A stretch of 12,092 bases of DNA from UBA6115 sp964346355 (lineage in GTDB: Bacteria; Bacillota; Clostridia; Christensenellales; Aristaeellaceae), in assembly GCA_964346355.1 (NCBI GenBank), contig CAYFUH010000042.1, positions 1 through 12,092 of the forward strand, read 5' to 3'. The position numbers and the translations under genes were made by a program. Below the pieces are notes generated by a model. That model made no database searches and was not told the origin of the DNA. It worked only from the letters and a program-made list of their open reading frames with translations. Shown here piece after piece: positions 6,499 through 12,092 of this stretch (within the stretch, counting starts at the first letter, position 1; each line of letters opens with the position of its first letter).

Positions 6499-7221
6499 AT
6501 GCAAACAGATCGCCAGTTCAAACGCGCTACCCGCATTATTTCCCTGTTCCTGTTTTTGTCCCTGTTGTTCTCCGTGGTGTACTGCATTGTGCGCCTGGTT
6601 GGCGCGCCGGCGGAGGCGGATGCCACCGCAGCGGATGCCAAGGTCAAGAGCGATTATTTGCTGATGCTCATCCAGTGCGTGCTGGGCCTGGTGGTCTGGT
6701 CGCTGCCCAGCCTGCTAAAACGGCGCTTTTCCGTGCGCCTGCCCAACCTGTTCCTGGTTTTGTACTTTATCTTCCTCTACTGCGCCATCTACCTGGGTGA
6801 GGTGCGCAATTATTACTACACCGTGCCGCATTGGGATACCATCCTGCACGGTTTCTCCGGCGTCATGCTGGGCACGCTGGGTTTTTCCGTGGTGCTGCTT
6901 TTCAATGATTACCGTGCCAAAAGCTTCCACCTCAGCCCGGCCTTCATCGCGCTGTTCTCCTTTTGCTTCGCGGTTACCCTGGGCGTGCTGTGGGAGGTGT
7001 ACGAGTTCTCCTTCGACGGCATCCTGGGGCTGAACATGCAAAAGTTCATGCTGGCGGACAAGACGCAGCTGGTGGGCCGCGCCGCCTTGATGGACACCAT
7101 GAAGGACTTGATTGTGGACATGATCGGCGCCGGTGTGATGAGCCTGGTGGGCCTTGTCATCATGAACAAAAAGCCGGAGTGGCTGCTTAATTTTGATGTG
7201 CGGCCCGGCACTGAAGGATAA
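6499..7221 (+). CDS. Six-pass membrane protein, DUF2238-like
   Basis: This is a 240-residue integral membrane protein. Hydrophobic segments lie at about 13-32, 52-70, 83-101, 116-135, 146-165 and 207-221. Conserved-looking polar residues cluster near the membrane: HWDTILHGFSG (111-121), LWEVYEFSFD (164-173) and DTMKDLIVD (199-207). This pattern of His, Asp and Glu around the helices matches my recollection of the DUF2238 (YjdF-type) family, whose function is unknown. The start at 6499 is chosen because AAGGAG lies eight bases upstream; a GTG at 6490 overlaps that site. The gene has its own promoter and converges on parB, with a palindromic element and a bidirectional terminator in between. 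It is certainly a membrane protein; the family assignment is moderate. Confidence 0.87.
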   Translation: MQTDRQFKRATRIISLFLFLSLLFSVVYCIVRLVGAPAEADATAADAKVKSDYLLMLIQCVLGLVVWSLPSLLKRRFSVRLPNLFLVLYFIFLYCAIYLGEVRNYYYTVPHWDTILHGFSGVMLGTLGFSVVLLFNDYRAKSFHLSPAFIALFSFCFAVTLGVLWEVYEFSFDGILGLNMQKFMLADKTQLVGRAALMDTMKDLIVDMIGAGVMSLVGLVIMNKKPEWLLNFDVRPGTEG

Positions 7222-7234
7222 TACAGATTCCAAT

Positions 7235-7367
7235 CTTTATTGCATCGTCTCGGCGGATCTTTTTCCGCCCTGGCTGCGTCAGTCAACCTCGACGTAACTC
7301 AGGCTACGCCTTCGGTCTCCTTCCTTGCAGGCCGAAAAAACCTCTCGCCGCTTTGGATGCAATAAAG
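7235..7367. repeat. 133-bp imperfect palindromic, MITE/REP-like intergenic element
   Basis: The ends are perfect 12-bp inverted repeats: CTTTATTGCATC at 7235-7246 and GATGCAATAAAG at 7356-7367. One mismatch further out, AA/TT extends the match. Inside, CGGCG (7251-7255) pairs with CGCCG (7346-7350). A small hairpin GGCGGA/TCCGCC lies at 7252-7269. The centre has a GTA/TAC symmetry around 7293-7306, flanked by loosely complementary CTGCGTCAG and CTTCCTTGCAG blocks. The whole can fold as one long hairpin in DNA or RNA. It has no credible reading frame and no obvious target duplication. It lies between the ends of two convergent genes, a typical site for REP/MITE-like repeats. I recall similar blocks in clostridial intergenic DNA but could not check copy number. 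Confidence 0.68.
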
Positions 7368-7395
7368 CTTTACATCAGTATAAGCAGCAGAAAAC

Positions 7396-7425
7396 AAAAA
7401 GGAAGGCAGGCGACCTTCCTTTTTT
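7396..7425. terminator. Bidirectional Rho-independent terminator
   Basis: AAAAAGGAAGG (7396-7406) pairs with CCTTCCTTTTT (7414-7424) around the 7-nt loop CAGGCGA. A T-run follows the stem on the plus strand, and an equivalent T-run follows on the minus strand. It lies 15 bases beyond the parB stop, so it ends the orf162-parA-parB transcript and also serves the convergent membrane-protein gene. Confidence 0.87.
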
Positions 7426-7440
7426 GCATCCCAAAATGAA

Positions 7441-8277
7441 TCAGGGCAACAGCCGCTCAATCGCCTCATAGATGCCTTCCAGTTCCTCAAAGCTGGCGTA
7501 TTTAAGGACGATGCGCCCTTTTTGGAGGTTGCCGGTAATCTGCGCGCGTACGCCAACGGCCTCGCGCAATTTGTCCTGGAACTCTTCCAATTCCAACGCC
7601 AGCGGCCTGGGCTCGGGCTTTGGCTTAAAGGCTTTCTCCCTGGCCAGGGCTTCCAGCGCGCGTACGCTCAAGCCTTCTGCCACCGCCTTTTTGGCCAGGG
7701 CAATCTGCCTGGATACCTGTTTTACACCGGCCAGCACGCGGGCATGCCCTTCTGAGAGCAGGCCCTCCCGCACCATGGCCTGCACGCTTTTATCCAGCTG
7801 CAACAGGCGCAGCAGGTTGGCGATGGCCGGGCGGGATTTGCCCAGCTTCTGTGCTGTTTCCTCCTGGGTTAAACTGCCCTCATCCATCAAGCGGCGGATG
7901 GCTTGTGCCGCCTCCATGGCGTTTAAGTCCTCCCGCTGCAGGTTTTCAATCAAGGCGGCTAAGACGCGCTCCTGCTCGGGCAGGGTGCGGATTAAAACGG
8001 GGACCTGGTCAAGCTGCGCCTTCAGCGCCGCGCGGAAGCGGCGCTCCCCCGCGATGATGCGGTAGCGGCCGTGGTGCGGGTACACCAAAATGGGCTGCAG
8101 CAGGCCGATTTGCGCAATGGACGCGGCCAGTTCATTCAGCGCGTCCTCATCAAAATCCTTGCGGGGCTGCTCCGGGTTTGGATCCAGCAAGCTGGGGGAG
8201 ACTAAAAGGACCTCCCCTTCCTGGTTTTCCTGGGGGAAGAGGGCGTCAAGCCCGCGGCCGAGGGCGGATTTTTTCAT
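7441..8277 (-). CDS. parB: ParB/Spo0J chromosome-partitioning protein (CTP-dependent DNA clamp family)
   Basis: This 278-residue ParB binds parS sites and loads as a sliding clamp to direct chromosome segregation with ParA. The N-terminal ALGRGLDALF resembles the short peptide that stimulates ParA ATPase. The ParB/Srx domain contains NPEQPRKDF (34-42), the CTP-binding box GERRFRAAL (77-85) and ENLQRED (111-117). A helix-turn-helix follows at about 136-160 (LTQEETAQKLGKSRPAIANLL), then a C-terminal dimerisation region. Two ATG codons stand in tandem. AAGGAG lies seven bases before the one at 8277 but only four before the one at 8280, so 8277 is preferred. It follows parA by about ten bases. 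No parS-like palindrome (TGTTTCACGTGAAACA type) was found by eye in the window. Confidence 0.95.
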   Translation of the reverse strand: MKKSALGRGLDALFPQENQEGEVLLVSPSLLDPNPEQPRKDFDEDALNELAASIAQIGLLQPILVYPHHGRYRIIAGERRFRAALKAQLDQVPVLIRTLPEQERVLAALIENLQREDLNAMEAAQAIRRLMDEGSLTQEETAQKLGKSRPAIANLLRLLQLDKSVQAMVREGLLSEGHARVLAGVKQVSRQIALAKKAVAEGLSVRALEALAREKAFKPKPEPRPLALELEEFQDKLREAVGVRAQITGNLQKGRIVLKYASFEELEGIYEAIERLLP

Positions 8278-8288
8278 CATGGGACTCC

Positions 8289-9050
8289 TTAGCGTGGGTT
8301 GTTGCGGATGATTTCCTGGGCAAGCCTGCTGTAGGCGACAGCGCCGGCGCTCCTGGGATCATACTTGCTGATGGGCTGCCCGTGGCTGGGTGCCTCACCC
8401 AGGCGCACGCTGCGCGGGATGATGGACAGGAACACCTTGCTTTTAAAGTGCTTTTTCACCTCATCCGCCACCTGCAGGGACAGGTTGGTGCGCCCGTCAA
8501 ACATGGTCAGCACCACGCCTTCTAAGGACAGCTCGGTATTGAGGGATTTTTGCACGCGGTTGATGGTACTCATCAGCGCGGATACGCCCTCCAGCGCGTA
8601 ATACTCGCACTGAATGGGCACCAGCACGCTGTCTGCCGCGGTGAGCGCGTTTAAGGTTAACAGGCTCAGCGAGGGCGGGCAATCAATCAGGATAAAATCA
8701 TAATCAGGCCGGATATCCTGGATTAACTCCCGCAGGCGAAACTCCCGCTTTTTAAGGCCTACCAGTTCCACCTCCGCCGCGGCCAAGCGGATGTCGCTGG
8801 GCAGCAGGGATAAATTGGCCTGCGCGGTGCGCAAAATGGCGCCTGTAAGCGGCCAGGTGTTAATCAGCGATTCATAGATGGTGTGGCTGCCGGCGGTGAT
8901 GCCCAGGCCGCTGGTGGCGTTGCCCTGGGGGTCAATATCAACCAGCAGCGTCTGCTTGCCTTCGCCTGCCAGGCAGGCAGCCAGGCTGACGGCGGTGGTG
9001 GTTTTCCCAACGCCGCCTTTTTGGTTGGCGATCGCGATGATTTTTCCCAA
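8289..9050 (-). CDS. parA: ParA/Soj chromosome-partitioning ATPase
   Basis: This 253-residue Walker-type ATPase is the ParA/Soj partner of the adjacent ParB. It has the deviant Walker A KGGVGKTT at 11-18, DIDPQGNAT at 38-46 and the Walker B strand LIDCPPS at 121-127. The IPRSVRLGEAPSHG segment (211-224) is typical of chromosomal Soj proteins. Its length is normal for the family. The start is TTG at 9050. A TAA lies in frame only nine bases upstream, and GAGG precedes the TTG by nine bases, so no ATG alternative exists without losing the Walker A region. The weak start codon may limit ParA dose relative to ParB. The ribosome binding site overlaps the TGA of the upstream orf162, and the intergenic gap is 11 bases, indicating one operon. 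Confidence 0.95.
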   Translation of the reverse strand: MGKIIAIANQKGGVGKTTTAVSLAACLAGEGKQTLLVDIDPQGNATSGLGITAGSHTIYESLINTWPLTGAILRTAQANLSLLPSDIRLAAAEVELVGLKKREFRLRELIQDIRPDYDFILIDCPPSLSLLTLNALTAADSVLVPIQCEYYALEGVSALMSTINRVQKSLNTELSLEGVVLTMFDGRTNLSLQVADEVKKHFKSKVFLSIIPRSVRLGEAPSHGQPISKYDPRSAGAVAYSRLAQEIIRNNPR

Positions 9051-9061
9051 ACTCTGTTACC

Positions 9062-9550
9062 TCAATTCGTCTGATCAATCCAGTGGCGGAAACGCCATGG
9101 CTCATGGCAGGTGGTGATGACGCGGTGCAGCGTGGCCATCTCCTCCTGGGTTTGCAGGTGCGCATACAGCACATAGAGCGCGCGCAGGGCGGACAGGCTG
9201 CCCGAGCGCATGGAGTACTCCCTAATGACAGCCAGGTGAAAGGGCGTCTTTTCGATGGTTTCAAACAGCAGGTAGAGCAATTCATCCGCCATCAGGGCAA
9301 AATCGTTCATCCGCAGGCGGATGAGCTGCCCCGTGTCCATCAAAAGCGCCATGCGGCCTTGCGTTGCCTCCCGCACCGCCATAAACATCAGGTTGTCCAG
9401 CTGCTGCGCCAGATGCGAAAGTGTATCCCGTTGCGCGCGGTAGGAGAACAAGGCCATGCCCAGGCGCATACACAATTCGTCCTGGGTGTCCAGAAAGTCA
9501 GAACCAAGCCAGGGCAGCAGCGTCTGCTTCACTGTTTCTGGCGAGATCAT
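9062..9550 (-). CDS. Unrecognised 162-residue protein heading the parAB operon
   Basis: I do not recognise this protein. It is predominantly helical, with many Leu, Met, Arg and Glu residues. It has no signal peptide, membrane segment, Cys/His cluster or nucleotide-binding motif. The run MADELLYLLFETIEKTPFHL (about 85-104) and the Leu/Ala-rich stretch after it suggest an all-helical soluble fold. The start at 9550 is preferred over the longer open frame because AAGGAGG lies six bases upstream and the promoter (9583-9611) ends before it. The longer version would start within the -10. It is separated from parA by 11 bases and is probably co-transcribed with parAB, so a role linked to segregation, cell-cycle control or ParA regulation is possible but unproven. 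Confidence 0.83.
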   Translation of the reverse strand: MISPETVKQTLLPWLGSDFLDTQDELCMRLGMALFSYRAQRDTLSHLAQQLDNLMFMAVREATQGRMALLMDTGQLIRLRMNDFALMADELLYLLFETIEKTPFHLAVIREYSMRSGSLSALRALYVLYAHLQTQEEMATLHRVITTCHEPWRFRHWIDQTN

Positions 9551-9582
9551 CCGGGTCCTCCTTCTCACAAAGCGCGCATCAC

Positions 9583-9611
9583 ACAATAGCACAGGCGCCA
9601 GATGGCGTCAA
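9583..9611 (-). promoter_or_regulatory. Sigma-A-type promoter of the orf162-parA-parB operon
   Basis: On the minus strand the -35 is TTGACG (9611-9606), the spacer is 17 bases, and the -10 is TATTGT (9588-9583). The start would be near 9576, about 26 bases before the orf162 ATG. Fourteen bases around this -35 (9601-9614) are identical to those around the -35 at 4822-4827. Confidence 0.77.
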
Positions 9612-9624
9612 AAGATATGCCGTG

Positions 9625-10545
9625 CTACACGCCCAGTTTTTCCTTGATAAAGCGCAAAATCAGCGCGTGCATTTCCTGGCTCCAAAAATCGCGCTCATGC
9701 GCCGCGCCCAGTACCTTCACAAAGGTGCTGTCAGCGCCCGCTTCTTTTAAGCGCTTGTGCATACGCTGCGACTGGCTGTAGGGCACCACCTTATCCTCAT
9801 CCCCCTGCGCGATCAGGATGGGGGGATAGGTCTTCCCCTCCGTCACCTCATACAGCGGGCTCATCGCGCGCAGCACATCGATTGGTTTTTGCCGGCCCAT
9901 CAAGGCAACCACGGCGGACAAAAAGCTGTTGTCCTCCAGCATGGATTGGGGGATCATTTTCTCATAATCAAGCGGGATATTCAGTTTCAGCACCCTGGGG
10001 ATCTCCGCGCCCTCATAATCCAGCAGGTCGGTCGGGCCAAAGCAGTCCACCACAGCGGCCACGGCGTCAGAGTATTCCTTGTAGTCCGCTGTGGTATAGC
10101 GCGGGTCATCCCCCGTCAAACCAACCAGCAAGGCGGTGTTGCCGCCGGAGGACGTGCCAAAAAAGGCAATCTTGTCCGGATCAATCTGCAGCTCCCCCGC
10201 CTGGCTGCGCAAAAAGCGGATGGCAGCCTTGGCGTCCTTTAAATAGGCAGGGAAGGGGTGGCCTTCCTGCGCGTTGCGGTGGGTGATGGAGGCCACGGCA
10301 AGGCCCTGCTGCGCGTAGGCGCACAGCTGCGGCAGTTGGTAATTGCGGTACGGGCTGGTCCAGCCGCTGCCCTGCAAAAAGACCACCAAGGGGAAGCGGA
10401 CAGGGGCGTCCTCCATCACCTCAAGCCCGGGCCTGATAAAGACGATGCTGTGCGAAATGCCTTCACAGGTAAACACAAGCTCCTCTGTGATGGTGGCCAT
10501 CCCTGAAAACATGGGGTTGTTTTGCAGGATGATATCCGGTTGCAT
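9625..10545 (-). CDS. Cytoplasmic alpha/beta hydrolase, BD-FAE/acetyl-xylan-esterase-like
   Basis: This 306-residue serine esterase has no signal peptide. The oxyanion loop is LQGSGW (57-62), a variant of the usual HGGGW. The nucleophile is S132 in GTSSGG (130-135), followed by FGPTDLLDYEG. D251 in QGDEDKVVP and H283 in GAAHERDF complete a credible triad. The fold matches the lipase/esterase group that includes BD-FAE feruloyl and acetyl esterases, which remove acyl groups from plant-polysaccharide sugars. The frame extends upstream, but the start at 10545 has TGGAGG seven bases away and the promoter lies just beyond. It diverges from a GPH sugar symporter across 94 bases, which supports a role on imported acylated sugars; this is inference. 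No terminator is visible before the downstream promoter at 9611. Confidence 0.87.
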   Translation of the reverse strand: MQPDIILQNNPMFSGMATITEELVFTCEGISHSIVFIRPGLEVMEDAPVRFPLVVFLQGSGWTSPYRNYQLPQLCAYAQQGLAVASITHRNAQEGHPFPAYLKDAKAAIRFLRSQAGELQIDPDKIAFFGTSSGGNTALLVGLTGDDPRYTTADYKEYSDAVAAVVDCFGPTDLLDYEGAEIPRVLKLNIPLDYEKMIPQSMLEDNSFLSAVVALMGRQKPIDVLRAMSPLYEVTEGKTYPPILIAQGDEDKVVPYSQSQRMHKRLKEAGADSTFVKVLGAAHERDFWSQEMHALILRFIKEKLGV

Positions 10546-10577
10546 GACAAGACCTCCAGGATGATGATATTTGTTAC

Positions 10578-10606
10578 AGTATACCATTGATTGACCGCTT
10601 TGTGGT
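10578..10606 (-). promoter_or_regulatory. Extended -10 promoter of the esterase gene
   Basis: On the minus strand TATACT (10583-10578) is directly preceded by TGG, an extended -10 motif. At 17 bases the -35 position reads ACCACA, a poor match, so activity may rest on the extended -10 or on an activator. The predicted start is near 10571, about 26 bases before the ATG at 10545. Confidence 0.5.
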
Positions 10607-10611
10607 AGAAT
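10583..10611 (+). promoter_or_regulatory. Extended -10 promoter of the GPH symporter gene
   Basis: On the plus strand TAGAAT (10606-10611) is directly preceded by TGG. At 17 bases the -35 position reads ACCATT, a weak match. The start would be near 10618, about 22 bases before the ATG at 10640. The -35 region of this promoter meets the -10 of the esterase promoter and vice versa, so the two probably compete or share one regulator. Confidence 0.5.
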
Positions 10612-10639
10612 GAAAGCCACAATCAAGGAGGAACATAGC

Positions 10640-12016
10640 ATGGAACAAAGCAGGCGCAACCAGATTTTCTTTGGCCTTGGCACCATTGGCCGGGACATGT
10701 TCTATACCACTGTGGCCACCTATTTGATTTTTTATCTGACAGACATCCTGGATTTAAACGACCAGACCATGTGGTGGATGACCATCATCCTCACCGTGCT
10801 CAGGGTGTTTGACGCGCTGAATGACCCGGTGATGGGCATGGTGGTGGACAACAGCATGTCCCGCTTTGGCAAGTTCAAGCCCATGATGATGATCGGCGCA
10901 ATTGCCGGCGCCGCCTTCATGGTGCCCATGTTTATGGACTTTGGGCTGGGGCAGACGGCCTATTTAATTCTGTTTGCTGTGCTGTATTTGGGGTGGGATT
11001 TGTTTTATGGCGCCAATGACATCGCCTATTGGTCCATGCTGCCCGCCCTGTCCGTCTGGCCCAAGGAGCGGGAGAAGATCGGTGCCTTTGCCCGCATCTG
11101 CGCCAACATCGGCATGTACGCCGTGGTGGTGGGCATCCTGCCGGTCACCCACCTGTTAACCGACCGCCTGGGCAGCGCCAAGCAAGCCTGGTTTGTCTTT
11201 GCCCTGGGCACAGCCGTTTTGATGATCCTCTTTCAGCTCTTCACCATCTTTGGCGTGAAGGAGCAGCGCGAGGCCTTCAAAAAGGAAGAGCCCACCAGGT
11301 GGCGGGAGCTGATCACGCTTCTTCGTGCCAATGACCAGCTGCGAATCACCATCATCTCCATGGGCTTGTTCATGATTGGCTATGTCACCACCACCGGCTT
11401 TGGCGTTCACTTTTTCAAGTATGCCTTTTTAAACGAGGGCATGTACCCCGTGTTCGCGGCGGTGCTGGGCGCGGCGCAGCTGCTGGCGCTCATTGTGTTC
11501 CCTTACATCAGCAAGCGCCTTGACAGAAGAAAGTTTTACAGCCTGTCCATCGGCCTGGTGGTGCTGGGCTATGTGGTGTTCTTCCTGTCGCCCATGAACA
11601 TGATTCCGCTTGGTATCGCGGGCTTTTTCCTGTTCACCGGGCAGGGCTTTATCCAATTGTTGATGCTGATGTTCCTGGCTGACTGCGTGGAATACGGGCA
11701 GTGGAAATTGCACAAGCGCCAGGAAAGCCTCACGTTTTCCTTCCAGCCGCTCATCAACAAAATCGGCGGCGCGGTGTCCAGCGGCATCATTGCCTCCACG
11801 CTCATCCTCTCGGGCATCAACCGCGCTGCCACCCCGATTGACGTGAGCGCGGAGGGCATTTTGCTCATGAAGGGCGCCATGCTCATGCTGCCGCTGCTGT
11901 TCATCCTGGCCGGCTTTTTGGTGTACCGCCGCTATTACAGGCTGGATGAGGCGCTGCACACGCAGATTATCAAAGAGCTGATGGTGCGCGGGGACCTGAA
12001 GGATGAGGTGATGTAG
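10640..12016 (+). CDS. GPH-family (glycoside-pentoside-hexuronide) sugar:cation symporter, MFS
   Basis: This 458-residue, about twelve-helix transporter belongs to the melibiose-permease-like GPH family. RVFDALNDPVMG (55-66) followed by DNSMSRFGKFKP (70-81) is the family loop after the second helix, with D58, D62 and D70 in the expected cation/sugar-site positions. LADCVEYGQWKLHKRQES (346-363) is the second family motif, and NKIGGAVS follows at 373-380. It imports a glycoside, pentoside or hexuronide with Na+ or H+; the sugar cannot be read from the sequence. The start at 10640 has AAGGAGG eight bases upstream; an earlier ATG at 10610 lies inside the -10 box. It is divergent from an esterase gene, suggesting joint use of acylated sugars. 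Only weak inverted repeats follow the stop. Confidence 0.93.
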   Translation: MEQSRRNQIFFGLGTIGRDMFYTTVATYLIFYLTDILDLNDQTMWWMTIILTVLRVFDALNDPVMGMVVDNSMSRFGKFKPMMMIGAIAGAAFMVPMFMDFGLGQTAYLILFAVLYLGWDLFYGANDIAYWSMLPALSVWPKEREKIGAFARICANIGMYAVVVGILPVTHLLTDRLGSAKQAWFVFALGTAVLMILFQLFTIFGVKEQREAFKKEEPTRWRELITLLRANDQLRITIISMGLFMIGYVTTTGFGVHFFKYAFLNEGMYPVFAAVLGAAQLLALIVFPYISKRLDRRKFYSLSIGLVVLGYVVFFLSPMNMIPLGIAGFFLFTGQGFIQLLMLMFLADCVEYGQWKLHKRQESLTFSFQPLINKIGGAVSSGIIASTLILSGINRAATPIDVSAEGILLMKGAMLMLPLLFILAGFLVYRRYYRLDEALHTQIIKELMVRGDLKDEVM

Positions 12017-12030
12017 CGTAAATGTTACGC
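12016..12030. repeat. Short inverted repeat just after the symporter gene
   Basis: GCGTAA (12016-12021) and TTACGC (12025-12030) form a perfect 6-bp inverted repeat around ATG, starting at the last base of the symporter stop codon. The following GTTTGTT is only weakly T-rich. It may be a poor terminator or chance. The remaining bases to the window end also contain CTGTTT/AAACAG (12052-12074), but I see no gene there. Confidence 0.25.
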
Positions 12031-12092
12031 GTTTGTTAAATGTCGGAAATTCTGTTTATTCTCAAGGGAAACAGGGCAAACAGCCTGCAGGT

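Noticed and set aside
6715..7233. Minus-strand open frame (172 codons) rich in His and Gln opposite the DUF2238-like gene
   Set aside because: The composition is that of an antisense frame. The plus strand has a promoter, ribosome binding site and clear membrane segments.
11429..11959. Minus-strand 176-codon frame within the symporter gene
   Set aside because: It is antisense to a well-supported GPH transporter and has a biased His/Gln/Glu composition.
12052..12074. CTGTTT/AAACAG inverted repeat at the right edge as a terminator
   Set aside because: It has a six-base AT-rich stem, an 11-base loop and no T-run; the window ends before context can be judged.

Overview
The window is bacterial chromosomal DNA with fairly high GC. 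It is most likely from a Firmicutes/Clostridia-type anaerobe. This inference rests on strong AGGAGG-type ribosome binding sites, sigma-A-like promoters, a Soj/Spo0J-type partition pair, and a metallophosphoesterase and membrane protein of kinds I associate with Clostridia. Codon use is GC-rich, so many long reading frames lie antisense to the real genes. I cannot assign a genus. I saw no rRNA, tRNA, CRISPR array, transposase or phage gene.

Layout. (1) Bases 1-98 hold the tail of a plus-strand gene that appears frameshifted. (2) Bases 117-4827 are a minus-strand operon read right to left. It has a near-consensus promoter (4799-4827), a calcineurin-like metallophosphoesterase, an unusual cytoplasmic protein joining a ParB-like segment to a BMP-family solute-binding domain, then hflK and hflC, and ends in a strong hairpin (117-145). 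(3) On the plus strand, 4894-6282 encodes an exported serine hydrolase. It is followed by a coding-like fragment without a start (6285-6389) and a six-pass DUF2238-like membrane protein with its own extended -10 promoter (6499-7221). (4) Between convergent genes lie a 133-bp imperfect palindromic element with 12-bp perfect terminal inverted repeats (7235-7367) and a bidirectional terminator (7396-7425). (5) The minus-strand operon 9611-7441 encodes an unrecognised 162-residue protein, ParA (Soj, TTG start) and ParB (Spo0J). (6) At the right end, a cytoplasmic BD-FAE-like esterase (minus) and a GPH-family sugar:cation symporter (plus) diverge from a compact 94-bp intergenic region whose two promoters overlap back to back.

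How the genes may work together. The esterase and symporter form a plausible sugar-ester uptake and deacylation unit. The orf162-parA-parB group supports chromosome segregation. It lies outside the usual rsmG/mnmG neighbourhood as far as the window shows, and no parS site was found by eye. The metallophosphoesterase/ParB-BMP/HflKC operon is the most intriguing unit. An intracellular small-molecule-binding protein is co-transcribed with a phosphoesterase and a membrane SPFH complex, but any functional link is inference.
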